Shown: positions 1-9,279 of the stretch, in pieces | How positions within the stretch are numbered: the first letter of the stretch is position 1 | Layout: the number at the start of each line of letters is the position of its first letter | Origin: Pseudoalteromonas arctica | GTDB taxonomy: Bacteria > Pseudomonadota > Gammaproteobacteria > Enterobacterales > Alteromonadaceae | Length of the DNA: 64,000 bases | Direction: 5' to 3' | Assembly (NCBI RefSeq): GCF_012927645.1 | Contig: NZ_JABBMT010000003.1 | Location: forward strand, 62,001-126,000 | The notes under the pieces: generated by a model | Database searches by the model: none | What the model was told of the DNA's origin: nothing | The model's input: only the letters and a program-made list of their open reading frames with translations | Position numbers and translations under genes: made by a program

Positions 1-481
1 TGCCGCCCCGGTCGCCCTTTCTACCAGCATGAAATGGCTGGTGGCTGTCCCCAACTAGGTGCACAACAAAGCGTAAACTGAATCTTTTGGCGTCAATTGA
101 GCTATTTGTATCTTTTAGTACGGCTATATTGAAAAGTAGAGCATCGAGGATATTAGAAACAGATTCTTTTGATGAATGATGAGAAGGCGGATTATTTAAG
201 GTTGCGGCATCAGCATTGATATAGTGCCAGCGAGATGATTTTTCTTGCCAAAATTCACCCGGTGCGGAGCGCATTTCGTCAGCCCATGTGGCAATTTGTG
301 GCAAACTTTCTCCTTCAAGCAAAGGTGCTAATGCTCTAACTGTGGCGGGTGTTAAATGGGAATTGGCTACTTGTGCAACAATTCTGTGTCCATTTTGACC
401 CCACGCAAAAACATTATTACTGGTGAACAACAAAATAACACTGCTCGCACTGATTAATAAGTTACCTATTTTTTGTAACAT
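1..481 (-). CDS. S1/P1-type nuclease, secreted (3' part outside window)
   Basis: The first 160 or so residues are visible; the gene runs off the left edge. A signal peptide (residues 1-26) ends in VFA, so the mature protein begins WGQNGH. S1/P1 nucleases use this N-terminal Trp as a zinc ligand after processing. The motif HLVGDSHQPFH lies near the window edge and matches the family's HxxGDxHQPxH zinc site. The family comprises zinc-dependent single-strand-preferring nucleases acting outside the cytoplasm, here probably for scavenging nucleic acid. The ATG at 479-481 is the only start that keeps the signal peptide; a second ATG at 486-488 is out of frame. The gene is divergent from the operon at 700. 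Family assignment is strong; substrate is inferred. Confidence 0.88.
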   Translation of the reverse strand, partial: MLQKIGNLLISASSVILLFTSNNVFAWGQNGHRIVAQVANSHLTPATVRALAPLLEGESLPQIATWADEMRSAPGEFWQEKSSRWHYINADAATLNNPPSHHSSKESVSNILDALLFNIAVLKDTNSSIDAKRFSLRFVVHLVGDSHQPFHAGRKGDRGG

Positions 482-699
482 TTTTCATTTTCCAAACTGT
501 AGTTCGTAACTGAGTCATATTTCTAAAACCAATTGTCCTGATTTTATAGTAAGATAGAAAGGACTCAATAAAATTCACAATTTCTTATTGTAATTACTTA
601 TAAAACAAGTATTTATATTTGTTAGGTAAAATTACCTATTGTAATAAGTAATTTAAATTGGTCAAATGGAGAGGGAATAAATAACACTGGTGGTAAACT
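482..699. promoter_or_regulatory. Divergent AT-rich intergenic region with repeated motifs
   Basis: This is the only room for promoters of both the nuclease (minus) and the operon at 700 (plus). It holds the octamer ATTGTAAT twice in direct orientation (587-594, 638-645), an inverted pair ATTACTTAT (593-601) / ATAAGTAAT (644-652), and a tight inverted repeat TAGGTAA-AA-TTACCTA (623-638). Clustering of nested repeats between divergent genes suggests a regulator binding region, but no regulator is identified and the high A+T makes chance repeats more likely. Confidence 0.35.
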
Positions 700-1590
700 T
701 TGAATCGAGTTCTAGTAATTTCTTTAAAAACAATAATTGTTACAGTTTTGTGTCTATTTGTGGGTTTGTTTTGGTGGGCAGGCAATACCGGCGTTCCTAA
801 TGGTAATGAAAAAATACCAACATTTATAAACACATCAGTACGTTGCCAAACAACGTCAGCTGCAAATCAAAATGTGTTAATTGTGTATGTGCCAATAAAG
901 TCAATGGCTAGTGATGTCACAAATGTACTGTGTGATGATGCTGTAGTGGCAAAGCAATATGGCGAAGTAACTACCTATTGGGGTAACAAATCATCAGACA
1001 CCATAGACTTTTTAGGTAAGGGAATTGCGGATCTGATCCTTGCGAAAGAAAATTTAATGGATGCTTTTATGGCGCAAACTACTTACAGCTATAAAGCCGT
1101 GATTGGCTTTCCCAGTTACACAGCGTTTATTATTTCGAGTAAAGAAAAACCAAAACTAGAAAAACAGTACTTTTTAGATAAGCGCATTGGCTTACTAGAT
1201 TATCCTACTAGTCGATCTGGGCATATTCTTCCAAAACAGATGTTTAAACGACTAGATATAAATTTTGATAATTTGATCATTACGTATGCCAGTTCTCACC
1301 AAGAACTAAGGACGTTATTAGCCTCTGGTAGTGTTGATTTAATATCTTCTTATTGGCAAGAAAGTGATCAAGCGTTATTCTCAAAAAATTATATTACACC
1401 GATCAGTGATAATATCAGTGGCAGCCGCTGGTTTTTAAAAATGCAAACGGAAAATACCGACTTACTGTGCGCTGTACAAGCTCGATTAATATCATTATCA
1501 AAAGAGCAAAACTCACAATATTTTAATCATGTAGAATCCTATTGGCACTGTGACGGCCAATCAGCATTTTTTGTCGGTAAGCAAAAATGA
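700..1590 (+). CDS. Membrane-anchored PhnD-like periplasmic binding protein
   Basis: 296 residues. A hydrophobic N-terminal segment (about residues 7-27) is followed by a soluble domain resembling the phosphonate/PhnD-type substrate-binding fold: YVPIKSM strand, a run that reads like ligand lobes (IADLILAKEN, VIGFPSYTAFIIS, KRIGLLDYPTSRSGH), and an SGSVDLISSYW lobe-closure segment. No ABC permease or ATPase gene is nearby, so a sensory or accessory role is more likely than transport; this is inference. The start is TTG at 700: an in-frame stop lies at 694-696, and GGTGG at 689-693 can serve as a weak ribosome site. The stop overlaps the next gene's ATG by 4 bp, so the two are co-translated. 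Confidence 0.65.
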   Translation: MNRVLVISLKTIIVTVLCLFVGLFWWAGNTGVPNGNEKIPTFINTSVRCQTTSAANQNVLIVYVPIKSMASDVTNVLCDDAVVAKQYGEVTTYWGNKSSDTIDFLGKGIADLILAKENLMDAFMAQTTYSYKAVIGFPSYTAFIISSKEKPKLEKQYFLDKRIGLLDYPTSRSGHILPKQMFKRLDINFDNLIITYASSHQELRTLLASGSVDLISSYWQESDQALFSKNYITPISDNISGSRWFLKMQTENTDLLCAVQARLISLSKEQNSQYFNHVESYWHCDGQSAFFVGKQK

Positions 1591-2522
1591 AAAAATATAT
1601 AAGTGTATTTTGTGGTGTATTTAGCATGTTGTTAGCTGTTTTTTTTGTCGCAAATACTGTACAAATCAAGCAGCAGGAGAAACTTGCTCAGTTACAAATT
1701 TTAAACCGCATTGCGTTAGATTTACCGTACATCAATTTGGCAAATACATTTCTGAGTCACTCTGGTAGTGAAGATGACATTAAGCAATATATAACCGAAC
1801 TTAACCAACAACTAAAAATCAATAACTTACTTGAAGTAGTCGCAATAGGTGATATTGCAATAAAGATTGTTGATGAGGAAATGGCTACCAACAAACTTGT
1901 CACACCAAGTAGAAATATTCCGGTGGTTTTTTTGCAAGTGCATCAATATACAGCGGCTTTTTTTATTAAGGTGATATTGATGGGCGCTTTGGCATCGGTA
2001 TTTATCGTTGCTTTAATTAGAAGACTCGATATAAAAACTGGTACATTGTTGGCTGTTAGTAAAGGTAGCCAAGAGCAAGCCAAAAATATTGTTCCAATTG
2101 TCAAAATTAGTTTAAATAATAAAACGTTAGGATTGAATTGCAACCAAGAATTAGCAATTGCGCTGGCTAATAAACCATTGTGTTTTTATTTAGCTTTAAT
2201 TGAATTTTGCGTTGAGCACCCCGGCGTGACACTTAATCAAAACAAAGATGTGCCGGATGAATTAATTGCATTGGCGAATAAGTATTTTTATCGTTTAATT
2301 CAGCTAGGTCACACCATTCGTAAGCGCCCTAATTTTACCAATAGTTTGGAAAAGACCTTGAGTGAAATCAGAGCTGCGTTGGATGAGCTGCTTATTGATC
2401 ATCCTGAGCTCAAAAGTATTTATTACCCACCTAAGGCACATGGTGAAGGATCCCGATCGCGGTTACATAGTTATGGTTTATCGAATATCAAAGCCGATGA
2501 TATAGAAGTGATAGGCAAATAA
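1587..2522 (+). CDS. Two-helix inner-membrane protein, unrecognised; partner of the binding protein
   Basis: 311 residues; I do not recognise a named family. One membrane helix lies at about residues 5-24, a periplasmic stretch of about 100 residues follows, then a second helix at about 123-143 and a cytoplasmic part of about 165 residues. The cytoplasmic part begins with short strands (IVKISLNN, LGLNC) and then a stretch KPLCFYLALIEFCVEHPG that reads like the core helix of an OmpR/ToxR-type winged helix. That resemblance is weak and is inference. ATGA overlap with the upstream gene argues that both products work together, for instance as a periplasmic ligand sensor with a cytoplasmic output. 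The tail (GEGSRSRLHSYG) is basic and probably unstructured. Confidence 0.6.
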   Translation: MKKYISVFCGVFSMLLAVFFVANTVQIKQQEKLAQLQILNRIALDLPYINLANTFLSHSGSEDDIKQYITELNQQLKINNLLEVVAIGDIAIKIVDEEMATNKLVTPSRNIPVVFLQVHQYTAAFFIKVILMGALASVFIVALIRRLDIKTGTLLAVSKGSQEQAKNIVPIVKISLNNKTLGLNCNQELAIALANKPLCFYLALIEFCVEHPGVTLNQNKDVPDELIALANKYFYRLIQLGHTIRKRPNFTNSLEKTLSEIRAALDELLIDHPELKSIYYPPKAHGEGSRSRLHSYGLSNIKADDIEVIGK

Positions 2523-2557
2523 CCTAGCTCCTCCAGCTAGTCAGTAAAGATTAAGGC

Positions 2558-2589
2558 CCTCACACTGTTAATGCTTAAACAGTGTGAGG
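2558..2589. terminator. Hairpin between convergent genes
   Basis: A perfect 12-bp stem CCTCACACTGTT / AACAGTGTGAGG with an 8-nt loop lies between the ends of the gene at 1587-2522 (plus) and ushA (minus). Neither side has a long T tract, so termination strength is uncertain; position suggests it serves both strands. Confidence 0.7.
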
Positions 2590-2599
2590 TAAGCTCGGA

Positions 2600-4231
2600 T
2601 TATTTAGGCGCAAATTCAATGGTTTTAACTGGGCTGTTTTCAATAAAGAAACGTTTTAATGCTTGTGTATCTGTTTCGTCAGTGCTGATAAATCCTTTAT
2701 AATTTATCAGCACCGGGTAGCCGTCACCGCCAGATGCATTGTAGCTATTAATACTCATGCGATAGGTTTTGCTTTTATCCAGAGCTTTGCCGTTGATCAT
2801 CACTTTAGTCAGCGCATTATCGTTACGCTCAAAGCTTAATTTGTGGTATTGCAAGTAAGCACCAGAATTTGGTGGGAAGCTAGTTACAGTCTCTAGGTAA
2901 TCCCAAAGTTCTTGGCCTTGCCAATCAATATACGTGATGCGATTTTTAAAAGGGTGTACTTTTAAAATATCTTTATAACTAACTTCACCTGCAGCAATAC
3001 TATCACGTATGCCACCGCCGCTGATGATACCAAAATCGGCGCCAACAACATTCATTTGCGCTTGCACAATAACGCGTGCTAAGTTGGTTTGTTGATAACG
3101 AACTTTATTGCGATCGCCCTCAAGCTTTGCATCAACATAACCAATTTCACCTGCAATTTGTTTTGCACCTTTGGCTTGGTAATCAGCTAAAAATGTTTTG
3201 AGGGCTGCGTCTGGTTTGATGTATTCGTTGGCAAGCTCAGGCTTAATTGAACCATCAGTTTGCGTTTTATCAAGGTATAAGTTAACTGGCAATAACTTAT
3301 AATCTAATAAGGTTAATACGCCGTTTTCTTGTTTAAACTCGGCTTTGCCGACATATTTACCCCACTCATGGGCTTGCATTATCCAAGTACCATTTTGCTG
3401 ATCGGGTTTACAGGCTAAACCCGGTTTAAAGTTCTCATCAGTAACATTTTCAGCAACCATACACACAGGCTCTTGTGAATGACCGCCGATGATCATATCA
3501 AGGGTATGAGCTGGTAAAGAGCGGGCAAGGGTAACATCGCCAGGTGCATTTATACCATAATTTGCATTAACATAATGACCCATATGCGTTACTGCAATCG
3601 TGATATCCGGTTGATATTGTGCTTTGATTTTCTCGGCTAAAGATTGGGTTATTGCAACGGGCTCTTGAAATTCAAGGCCACCGATATACTGCGGGTTACC
3701 TATTTTAGCGGTATCTGTGGTTGTTAGGCCAATAACGGCTATTTTAAGACCTTGTTTGTTGAAAATTTTATAAGCTTGAAACGCATTTTTGCCAGTTTTT
3801 TTATCAATAATATTAGCTGAAAGTAGCGGAAAATTTGCCCACTGTTGCTGTTGTTTTAAAATACTCAATGGATTATCAAATTCATGATTACCAATCGCCA
3901 TCGCATCGTAACCAATGAGTGACATTCCTTTGAAATCAGGCTCAGCAAATTGCAAGTCTGATTCTGGAATGCCTGTATTTATATCACCACCAGATAGAAG
4001 TAGCACTGCATGACCTTGTTGCTGCGCATCAGCACGTAACTGGTCGATTAAGGTTTTACGTGCAGCCATACCGTATTCACCTTTTTCGTTATGCCAAAAG
4101 CGGCCATGATTATCATTGGTATGTAAAATGGTGAGATAGTGAATATCTGCGGTGTCAGCTTGTTGAACGGAGGTTTGATTACTACATGCAGTAATGCTTA
4201 GTAATAGGAAAAGAGAAAGTAATATGCGCAT
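2600..4231 (-). CDS. ushA: 5'-nucleotidase / UDP-sugar hydrolase, lipoprotein
   Basis: 543 residues, close to E. coli UshA (550) and alignable over its whole length. A signal peptide with lipobox LSITAC places the lipidated Cys at residue 16, unlike soluble E. coli UshA but like the membrane-bound NutA of Vibrio. The metallophosphatase motifs are TNDNHG (38-43) and GNHEFDN (114-120), followed by GGHSQ and the C-terminal substrate domain with SGGGIRDS and NASGGDGYP. The family removes phosphate from extracellular nucleotides and hydrolyses UDP-sugars, feeding nucleoside and phosphate salvage. It has a single-gene transcript with its own promoter region at 4232-4300 and a shared hairpin downstream. 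Confidence 0.95.
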   Translation of the reverse strand: MRILLSLFLLLSITACSNQTSVQQADTADIHYLTILHTNDNHGRFWHNEKGEYGMAARKTLIDQLRADAQQQGHAVLLLSGGDINTGIPESDLQFAEPDFKGMSLIGYDAMAIGNHEFDNPLSILKQQQQWANFPLLSANIIDKKTGKNAFQAYKIFNKQGLKIAVIGLTTTDTAKIGNPQYIGGLEFQEPVAITQSLAEKIKAQYQPDITIAVTHMGHYVNANYGINAPGDVTLARSLPAHTLDMIIGGHSQEPVCMVAENVTDENFKPGLACKPDQQNGTWIMQAHEWGKYVGKAEFKQENGVLTLLDYKLLPVNLYLDKTQTDGSIKPELANEYIKPDAALKTFLADYQAKGAKQIAGEIGYVDAKLEGDRNKVRYQQTNLARVIVQAQMNVVGADFGIISGGGIRDSIAAGEVSYKDILKVHPFKNRITYIDWQGQELWDYLETVTSFPPNSGAYLQYHKLSFERNDNALTKVMINGKALDKSKTYRMSINSYNASGGDGYPVLINYKGFISTDETDTQALKRFFIENSPVKTIEFAPK

Positions 4232-4308
4232 AATATGACCCGTGTTGTCAGTGTTGTGCTGTTTATTAAGTGCATAGTTTAAACTAGTTTTATTGTAAAA
4301 TAACGTAA

Positions 4309-4506
4309 TTATTCTATTTTAATGTCATCTTGGAAATTTAATTTTCCAGTCGCGGCTAATTGGCGCCGCTGCAACTCTTGTTCTGCTAATGCTGATTTTT
4401 CATGGTTATTACCCACCATCCAGTTTAAAAAGCTTGCCGGTAATTTTGTGTATGCCTCTCCTTGGTGTAAGCCAAAATCACAGATGTGTTGTTCTTCATA
4501 CGACAT
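4309..4506 (-). CDS. Small DUF3820-like protein
   Basis: 65 residues starting MSYEEQHICDFGLHQGE. The pattern of FGLHQGEAYTKLPASFLNWMV followed by a charged helix ending in QELQRR resembles the DUF3820 family, whose members have a G-x-Y-KG...LP..YL.W pattern and often occur alone or as tails of exonuclease-type proteins. The ATG at 4504-4506 was chosen because AGGA lies about 10 nt upstream; a longer reading to 4623 adds a basic stretch without family character. Function is unknown. It stands alone between ushA and the cyclophilin gene. Confidence 0.65.
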   Translation of the reverse strand: MSYEEQHICDFGLHQGEAYTKLPASFLNWMVGNNHEKSALAEQELQRRQLAATGKLNFQDDIKIE

Positions 4507-4767
4507 AGTTGCTAATCCTGTTGTGTGTGTTTTATTGTTATAAATAATACTAGCAAAATAGACTCTTCTATTAAGACGATTTCGTTTTAAACAAAATTTA
4601 TTTATAACGTGAGTGAATAACAACGCACTGTAACTATATGTAATTTAAATGTAACCAATCCGGTTTGATTTGTTTAAAGGTACGTTTTGCTATCGTAATC
4701 TCCACATGAGTTCTTTACTATTTTCATTAAATTCACATAACCACAGAATTTTCAGGAGAATATAATA

Positions 4768-5511
4768 ATGAAAAAACTATTACTGTGCGGTTTGTTAACC
4801 GCAACCTCATTTGTAAGCCATGCCACTGTAGTTGAAATGCAAACTTCACAAGGCGCTATTAAGGTTGATTTGTTTGATCAACAGACGCCAAAAACAGTCG
4901 AGAATTTTTTAAGTTATATACAAAATGATGCGTACAACCAAACCGTGATCCACCGTTCAATCAAGGATTTTATTATTCAAGGCGGAGGCTTTACTTTTAC
5001 CGATGATTTTAAAGCGATAACAACATTACCAGCTGTTGCGAATGAGCCGAAACTATCGAATGTTAAAGGGACTATTGCTATGGCTAAACTCAGCAACAAT
5101 AAAGATAGTGCTACTAGCCAATGGTTTTTTAATCTCAAAGATAATAGTGCAAACTTAGATAAGCAAAATGGCGGTTTTACTGTATTTGGTCAAATTACAG
5201 CAGATAGTTATGCTGTGCTTGATAAGATTTCTGCGTTAGTGCATTGCGGTGAAATTCCGGTAGTTAATTTAACTGAGGAACAATGTGCAAGCGCAGACAC
5301 TACACTAACTATTGCTAATTTAGTGTCGATCAATAGTGTTGTGGTACTTGATGATGATCCAAACTCATCTGCTAATTTATCTCCAAAAGAAAATACGCTC
5401 ATTGACGATCCGACTCCAACTCAGCCTGGTGATGAGGATAGCTCAAGTGGTAGTATGAGTTGGTTACTACCATTATTATTGCTTGGCTTTAAACGCCGCC
5501 GCGCAGCTTAA
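4768..5511 (+). CDS. Secreted cyclophilin-type peptidyl-prolyl isomerase with GlyGly-CTERM-like tail
   Basis: 247 residues. A signal peptide (1-19, ends SHA) is followed by a cyclophilin domain at about 20-190: GAIKVDLFD, TVENFLSY, VIHRSIKDFIIQGG, TIAMAKLSNNKDSATSQWFFN and FTVFGQI are the standard blocks. The usual Arg of the catalytic FHR is present as HRS. After an acidic, proline-containing linker (about 195-225) the C-terminus reads GSMSWLLPLLLLGFKRRR, the architecture of GlyGly-CTERM sorting signals cut by rhombosortase: a small-residue motif, one membrane helix and a basic end. This would make it a transiently membrane-anchored, surface or secreted isomerase. RBS AGGAG precedes the ATG. 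Confidence 0.88.
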   Translation: MKKLLLCGLLTATSFVSHATVVEMQTSQGAIKVDLFDQQTPKTVENFLSYIQNDAYNQTVIHRSIKDFIIQGGGFTFTDDFKAITTLPAVANEPKLSNVKGTIAMAKLSNNKDSATSQWFFNLKDNSANLDKQNGGFTVFGQITADSYAVLDKISALVHCGEIPVVNLTEEQCASADTTLTIANLVSINSVVVLDDDPNSSANLSPKENTLIDDPTPTQPGDEDSSSGSMSWLLPLLLLGFKRRRAA

Positions 5512-5697
5512 AGGTATATACTTGCTACCGGCAATATGTACATCATCACTTGCGTTAGTTAATTGCATAGTGGCATAACCTTGCATAGTAGTCGTTTTGT
5601 TATGCGCCACACTAAAACGGCGGCGGCCCATGACTACCATTACTGTAAAAGTGAGAAGTACCAGAGAAAACATCGTGAGTAATACATATTTTTTCAT
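5476..5697 (-). CDS. Small single-pass membrane protein, hypothetical
   Basis: 73 residues from the ATG at 5695-5697 (an alternative ATG 12 nt upstream is possible). One membrane helix occupies about residues 4-24 (YVLLTMFSLVLLTFTVMVVMG), followed by a basic RRR and a polar tail. No family is recognised. It is convergent with, and its last 36 bases overlap the end of, the cyclophilin gene. A GTGAGA stretch upstream could be the ribosome site. The clean membrane helix supports a real gene, but the overlap leaves some doubt. Confidence 0.5.
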   Translation of the reverse strand: MKKYVLLTMFSLVLLTFTVMVVMGRRRFSVAHNKTTTMQGYATMQLTNASDDVHIAGSKYIPLSCAAAFKAKQ

Positions 5698-5851
5698 AGA
5701 GAGTCTCACTTGATAAACAACATGGCTTTCAGCCTAGCCGTTTGTCTTTATAATTCACAATGTGTTACAAAGTATTTAGGAAAATGATTGCAAGCGGTAT
5801 GAATTTTACCGATCATTCAAACAACCAATAAGTACGGATCACATTCTCAAT

Positions 5852-8731
5852 ATGAAAAAAATAATTATTTTAAGCGCTATTGCTTTCGCAGTATTAAGTG
5901 GCTGCGGTACTACCACCACACCGGAACAGCAGCAAACGTCATTACTTTCAGATACGCTAGTAATAAGCCCCAACGATACTCGCCAATATAAAACTCTTAA
6001 ACTTGCGAATGAGATTGAAGTCATTTTAGTCTCGGATCCAACTGCTGAAAAATCAGCTGCTGCATTAAGCGTAGGTGTTGGTTTATTACATGATCCAATT
6101 AGTCAGCAAGGGATGGCGCATTATTTAGAGCACATGCTGTTTTTAGGCACTGATCGTTACCCAGACACAAAAGGGTACTCTGATTTTATGACTAAAAACG
6201 GCGGCGCCCATAATGCTTATACCTGGTTAGATGTTACTAATTACATGTTTAAAGTAAATAACGATGCTTACGATGAAGCATTGGATCGTTTTGCTGACTT
6301 TTTTAAATCCCCTAAGCTTTACCCAGAATACACTGATAAAGAAAAAAACGCAGTAAACGCTGAATGGTCAATGCGTCGCGAGATGGATTTTTTTGGTCAG
6401 TTTAAACTTGCCCGACAAATGATGGGCGATCATCCAGCTAATCGTTTTTTAATCGGTAATCTTGAAACATTAGGTGATAAAGAAGGTAGCTCTTTACATA
6501 AAGAAACCGTTGATTTTTATAATAAATACTACTCTTCTAACATTATGAAAGTAGCAATGATTTCAAATCTACCACTGGCGGAAATGGAAGCGAAAGCACA
6601 AAAATACTTCGCTGATATTGAAGATAAAAAGATCGACAAACCAACGGTTACCACAAAGCTAGATTTTGATAACGTAGGTGGAAAACGGGTTCACTACGCG
6701 CCAAATGAAGATGTAAAAAAGCTACAACTTGATTTTACTATTACCGATAACAGCAACGACTTTGCCGTTAAACCTAACCGTTTTGTGGCGTACTTATTAA
6801 GCAATGAAATGCAAGGTAGCCCTGCGCAAATTTTGCGTGATAAAGGCTGGGTTTCACAACTTTCAGCTGGGGCAACACCAACCCAATATGGTAACTACGG
6901 TGCGCTGACAGTTAGTGTGCAATTAACTGATGAAGGCATGAAAAATCGTGAAACGATCGTTGCAACAATAATGCAATATATTGATTTGATTAAAAAAGAA
7001 GGTGTAGATAGTAAATACTTTAATGAAATTCGCACTTCACTTAATAATAGATTTCAATTTTTAGAAAAGGGCGATGAATTTGGCTATGTCAGTAATTTAA
7101 CTGGTAGCATGCAAGATTATCCACTAAACCATGTTATTAATGCGCCTTTTTATTATGCTAAGTTTGATGCTGCTGCGATCAACAAGGTACTTGCGCAACT
7201 CAATGCGGATACTCTACGTATTTGGTATACCTCACAGCAAGAAGAAACCGATTCGCAATTACATTTTTACGATGGTAAATACCGCATTGAAGATATTAGT
7301 GATGCCGAAATTGCCAGCTGGAGTAGGCCAAGTCAGTTTGCCTTAGCATTACCCACGGTAAATCGTTTATTACCAGAGAGTTTTGCGATTAAAACGGCAC
7401 AATTTGCAGAGCAAAAACACCCTAAGCGGGTATATGATAAAAATGGCGTAAAAGTATGGCGTCAAGCGAGTCAAAACTTTGCTGAGCAACCGAAAGGTTT
7501 GGTCGAAGTTTATTTAAATACCCCAGCTGCTCTGACGAATATCAAAGCTAAAGTACTTTATTCAGTATGGGCTGACTTATTTAACTTACAACAAAGCAAG
7601 CTAAGTACCGAAGCTGCCGTGGCTGGTATGAGTGTTGGCCTTGAAGCAAGTAACGGACTTACCCTTTCAATGAGAGGTTTTACCGATAAGCAAAATGTTT
7701 TACTCGCGCAAGCGCTAAAAAATATTAATGTGCAAGTAACTGAGCAAGGCTTTGCTCAAGCGCTTGATCGTTACCAACGCGACTTATTAAACGCCCAAAA
7801 ACAATTTCCTTATTATCAAGCATTTGGTGAGTACTCTAAATTAATACGAACTGGTAGCTTTGACACTGATGCACTGATCAATACGGCAGAAGCATTAACC
7901 ATTGCTGATTTTGAGCAGCTTAAACAGCATACCTTTGCTAATAACGAAATGCGGGTGTTCACTTATGGTAACTATAACCAATCAGATGTTGAAGCGATAG
8001 CTAAAGAGTTAACGGCAGTTTTACCTGCGGCGCATAAAACCACTGAATTTGCACGCAGTAAAGCATGGTTACCGCAGCCAGGCGAAACGATTGTCTTGCA
8101 AAAAGATATTGATGTGGCTGATGTAGCTATTATTGATATGACTGTACACCCGATTGCAGGCTATAAGCAAAAAGCGCAAGCGCAAGTCTTACAAGATCAC
8201 TTTAGTACCGTCGCGTTTGACAAGTTACGTACTGAAGAGCAATTAGCGTATGCGGTTGGTGGCTTAGCACGGCCAATTGAAGACTACTCAGCGATTGGCT
8301 TGTTTATTCAAACTCCAGTAAAAGATGTAAAAACCATGCAAGCGCGTTTTGAAGAATTCAAAATGCAATATGCAGTAGAGCTTGATAACATGAGCAAAGA
8401 AACCTTTGCTCAACTTAAAAACGCCGTATTAGTATCGCTTAAACAGCAGCCTAAAAACCTTAGCGATGAAATGGAGCCACTGATTGGCGATTGGTATCGT
8501 GAAAACTTTGATTTTGATTCAAAGGATAAGTTAATCACTGAAGTTGAAAAAGTCACGCTTGCAGATATTAAAGACTACTACCAGCAAACTATGTTAAACC
8601 CACAAGCTGCACGTTTAAATGTACAACTTCGTGGTAGCAAATTTGCTGACAAACCGTTTGCAGATTTACCAAAGCAAACACTGGTAACAGACTTACAAGC
8701 GCACTTTAATGGTATTAAATTGCAAAAGTAA
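5852..8731 (+). CDS. ptrA: Pitrilysin-like M16 zinc protease, lipoprotein
   Basis: 959 residues, matching E. coli protease III (962). The N-terminal signal has lipobox LSGC with Cys18. The inverted zinc motif HxxEH is at residues 90-94 (HYLEH) and the distal Glu is E171 in NAVNAEW, at nearly the same positions as in E. coli. The remaining M16 half-domains follow, including the inactive C-terminal halves typical of this clamshell enzyme. It degrades small polypeptides in the periplasm; lipidation suggests membrane attachment here. It is monocistronic, with a strong terminator at 8761. Confidence 0.95.
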   Translation: MKKIIILSAIAFAVLSGCGTTTTPEQQQTSLLSDTLVISPNDTRQYKTLKLANEIEVILVSDPTAEKSAAALSVGVGLLHDPISQQGMAHYLEHMLFLGTDRYPDTKGYSDFMTKNGGAHNAYTWLDVTNYMFKVNNDAYDEALDRFADFFKSPKLYPEYTDKEKNAVNAEWSMRREMDFFGQFKLARQMMGDHPANRFLIGNLETLGDKEGSSLHKETVDFYNKYYSSNIMKVAMISNLPLAEMEAKAQKYFADIEDKKIDKPTVTTKLDFDNVGGKRVHYAPNEDVKKLQLDFTITDNSNDFAVKPNRFVAYLLSNEMQGSPAQILRDKGWVSQLSAGATPTQYGNYGALTVSVQLTDEGMKNRETIVATIMQYIDLIKKEGVDSKYFNEIRTSLNNRFQFLEKGDEFGYVSNLTGSMQDYPLNHVINAPFYYAKFDAAAINKVLAQLNADTLRIWYTSQQEETDSQLHFYDGKYRIEDISDAEIASWSRPSQFALALPTVNRLLPESFAIKTAQFAEQKHPKRVYDKNGVKVWRQASQNFAEQPKGLVEVYLNTPAALTNIKAKVLYSVWADLFNLQQSKLSTEAAVAGMSVGLEASNGLTLSMRGFTDKQNVLLAQALKNINVQVTEQGFAQALDRYQRDLLNAQKQFPYYQAFGEYSKLIRTGSFDTDALINTAEALTIADFEQLKQHTFANNEMRVFTYGNYNQSDVEAIAKELTAVLPAAHKTTEFARSKAWLPQPGETIVLQKDIDVADVAIIDMTVHPIAGYKQKAQAQVLQDHFSTVAFDKLRTEEQLAYAVGGLARPIEDYSAIGLFIQTPVKDVKTMQARFEEFKMQYAVELDNMSKETFAQLKNAVLVSLKQQPKNLSDEMEPLIGDWYRENFDFDSKDKLITEVEKVTLADIKDYYQQTMLNPQAARLNVQLRGSKFADKPFADLPKQTLVTDLQAHFNGIKLQK

Positions 8732-8760
8732 TTTTAGCTTATTGAAACGTTAAAAAGATT

Positions 8761-8791
8761 AAAGCCCAAGCGATTTGCTTGGGCTTTTTTT
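8761..8791 (+). terminator. Rho-independent terminator of the M16 protease gene
   Basis: An 11-bp stem AAAGCCCAAGC / GCTTGGGCTTT with loop GATTT runs into a seven-T tract, about 30 bp after the protease stop codon. Confidence 0.93.
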
Positions 8792-8862
8792 AAACTTAAT
8801 GGTTATAATTAATGACGCGAGACTTATCGGTATGAGCCAGTTGAATTATAAAAGGACTTACT

Positions 8863-9279
8863 ATGTACTATAAGATGGATGTGAGTGTTGAACAGAAATT
8901 TACGACTTATCCTGACAATATTGCGCTGTTACTGCATGATGTTCGAAATTTAATTTTTGAGGTTGCTGAGCAAGATGGTATCACCGAGCTTGAAGAAACA
9001 CTCAAGTGGGGTGAGCCGAGTTATATCTCAAAAAGTGGTTCTGTGATTAGATTTGATTATAAAGAAAAGTTACCGCAGCATTTTTGTATTTACTTTAACT
9101 GTAAAACCAAACTGATCGACACATTTAAAGAGTTGTATGGTGATACCTTTGTCTATCAAGGCAATCGTGCGTTGGTATTTGAGCTTAACCAAACACTGCC
9201 AAGCAAAGAGCTTGTGCATTGTTTGTCGCTGGCTCTGCGTTACAAAAAAATAAAGCACCTGCCAATGCTAGGTGCTTAA
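8863..9279 (+). CDS. DUF1801 domain protein
   Basis: 138 residues. The stretch EETLKWGEPSYISKSGSVIRFDYKE, followed by FCIYFNCKTKLIDTF and an ALVF strand, is the DUF1801 (YdhG-like) fold. These are small soluble proteins of unknown biochemical role related to the SRPBCC/iron-chaperone-like group. The start at 8863 is preceded by AAAGGA with 7-nt spacing. It stands alone and is convergent with the OsmC-YcaO gene. Confidence 0.8.
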   Translation: MYYKMDVSVEQKFTTYPDNIALLLHDVRNLIFEVAEQDGITELEETLKWGEPSYISKSGSVIRFDYKEKLPQHFCIYFNCKTKLIDTFKELYGDTFVYQGNRALVFELNQTLPSKELVHCLSLALRYKKIKHLPMLGA

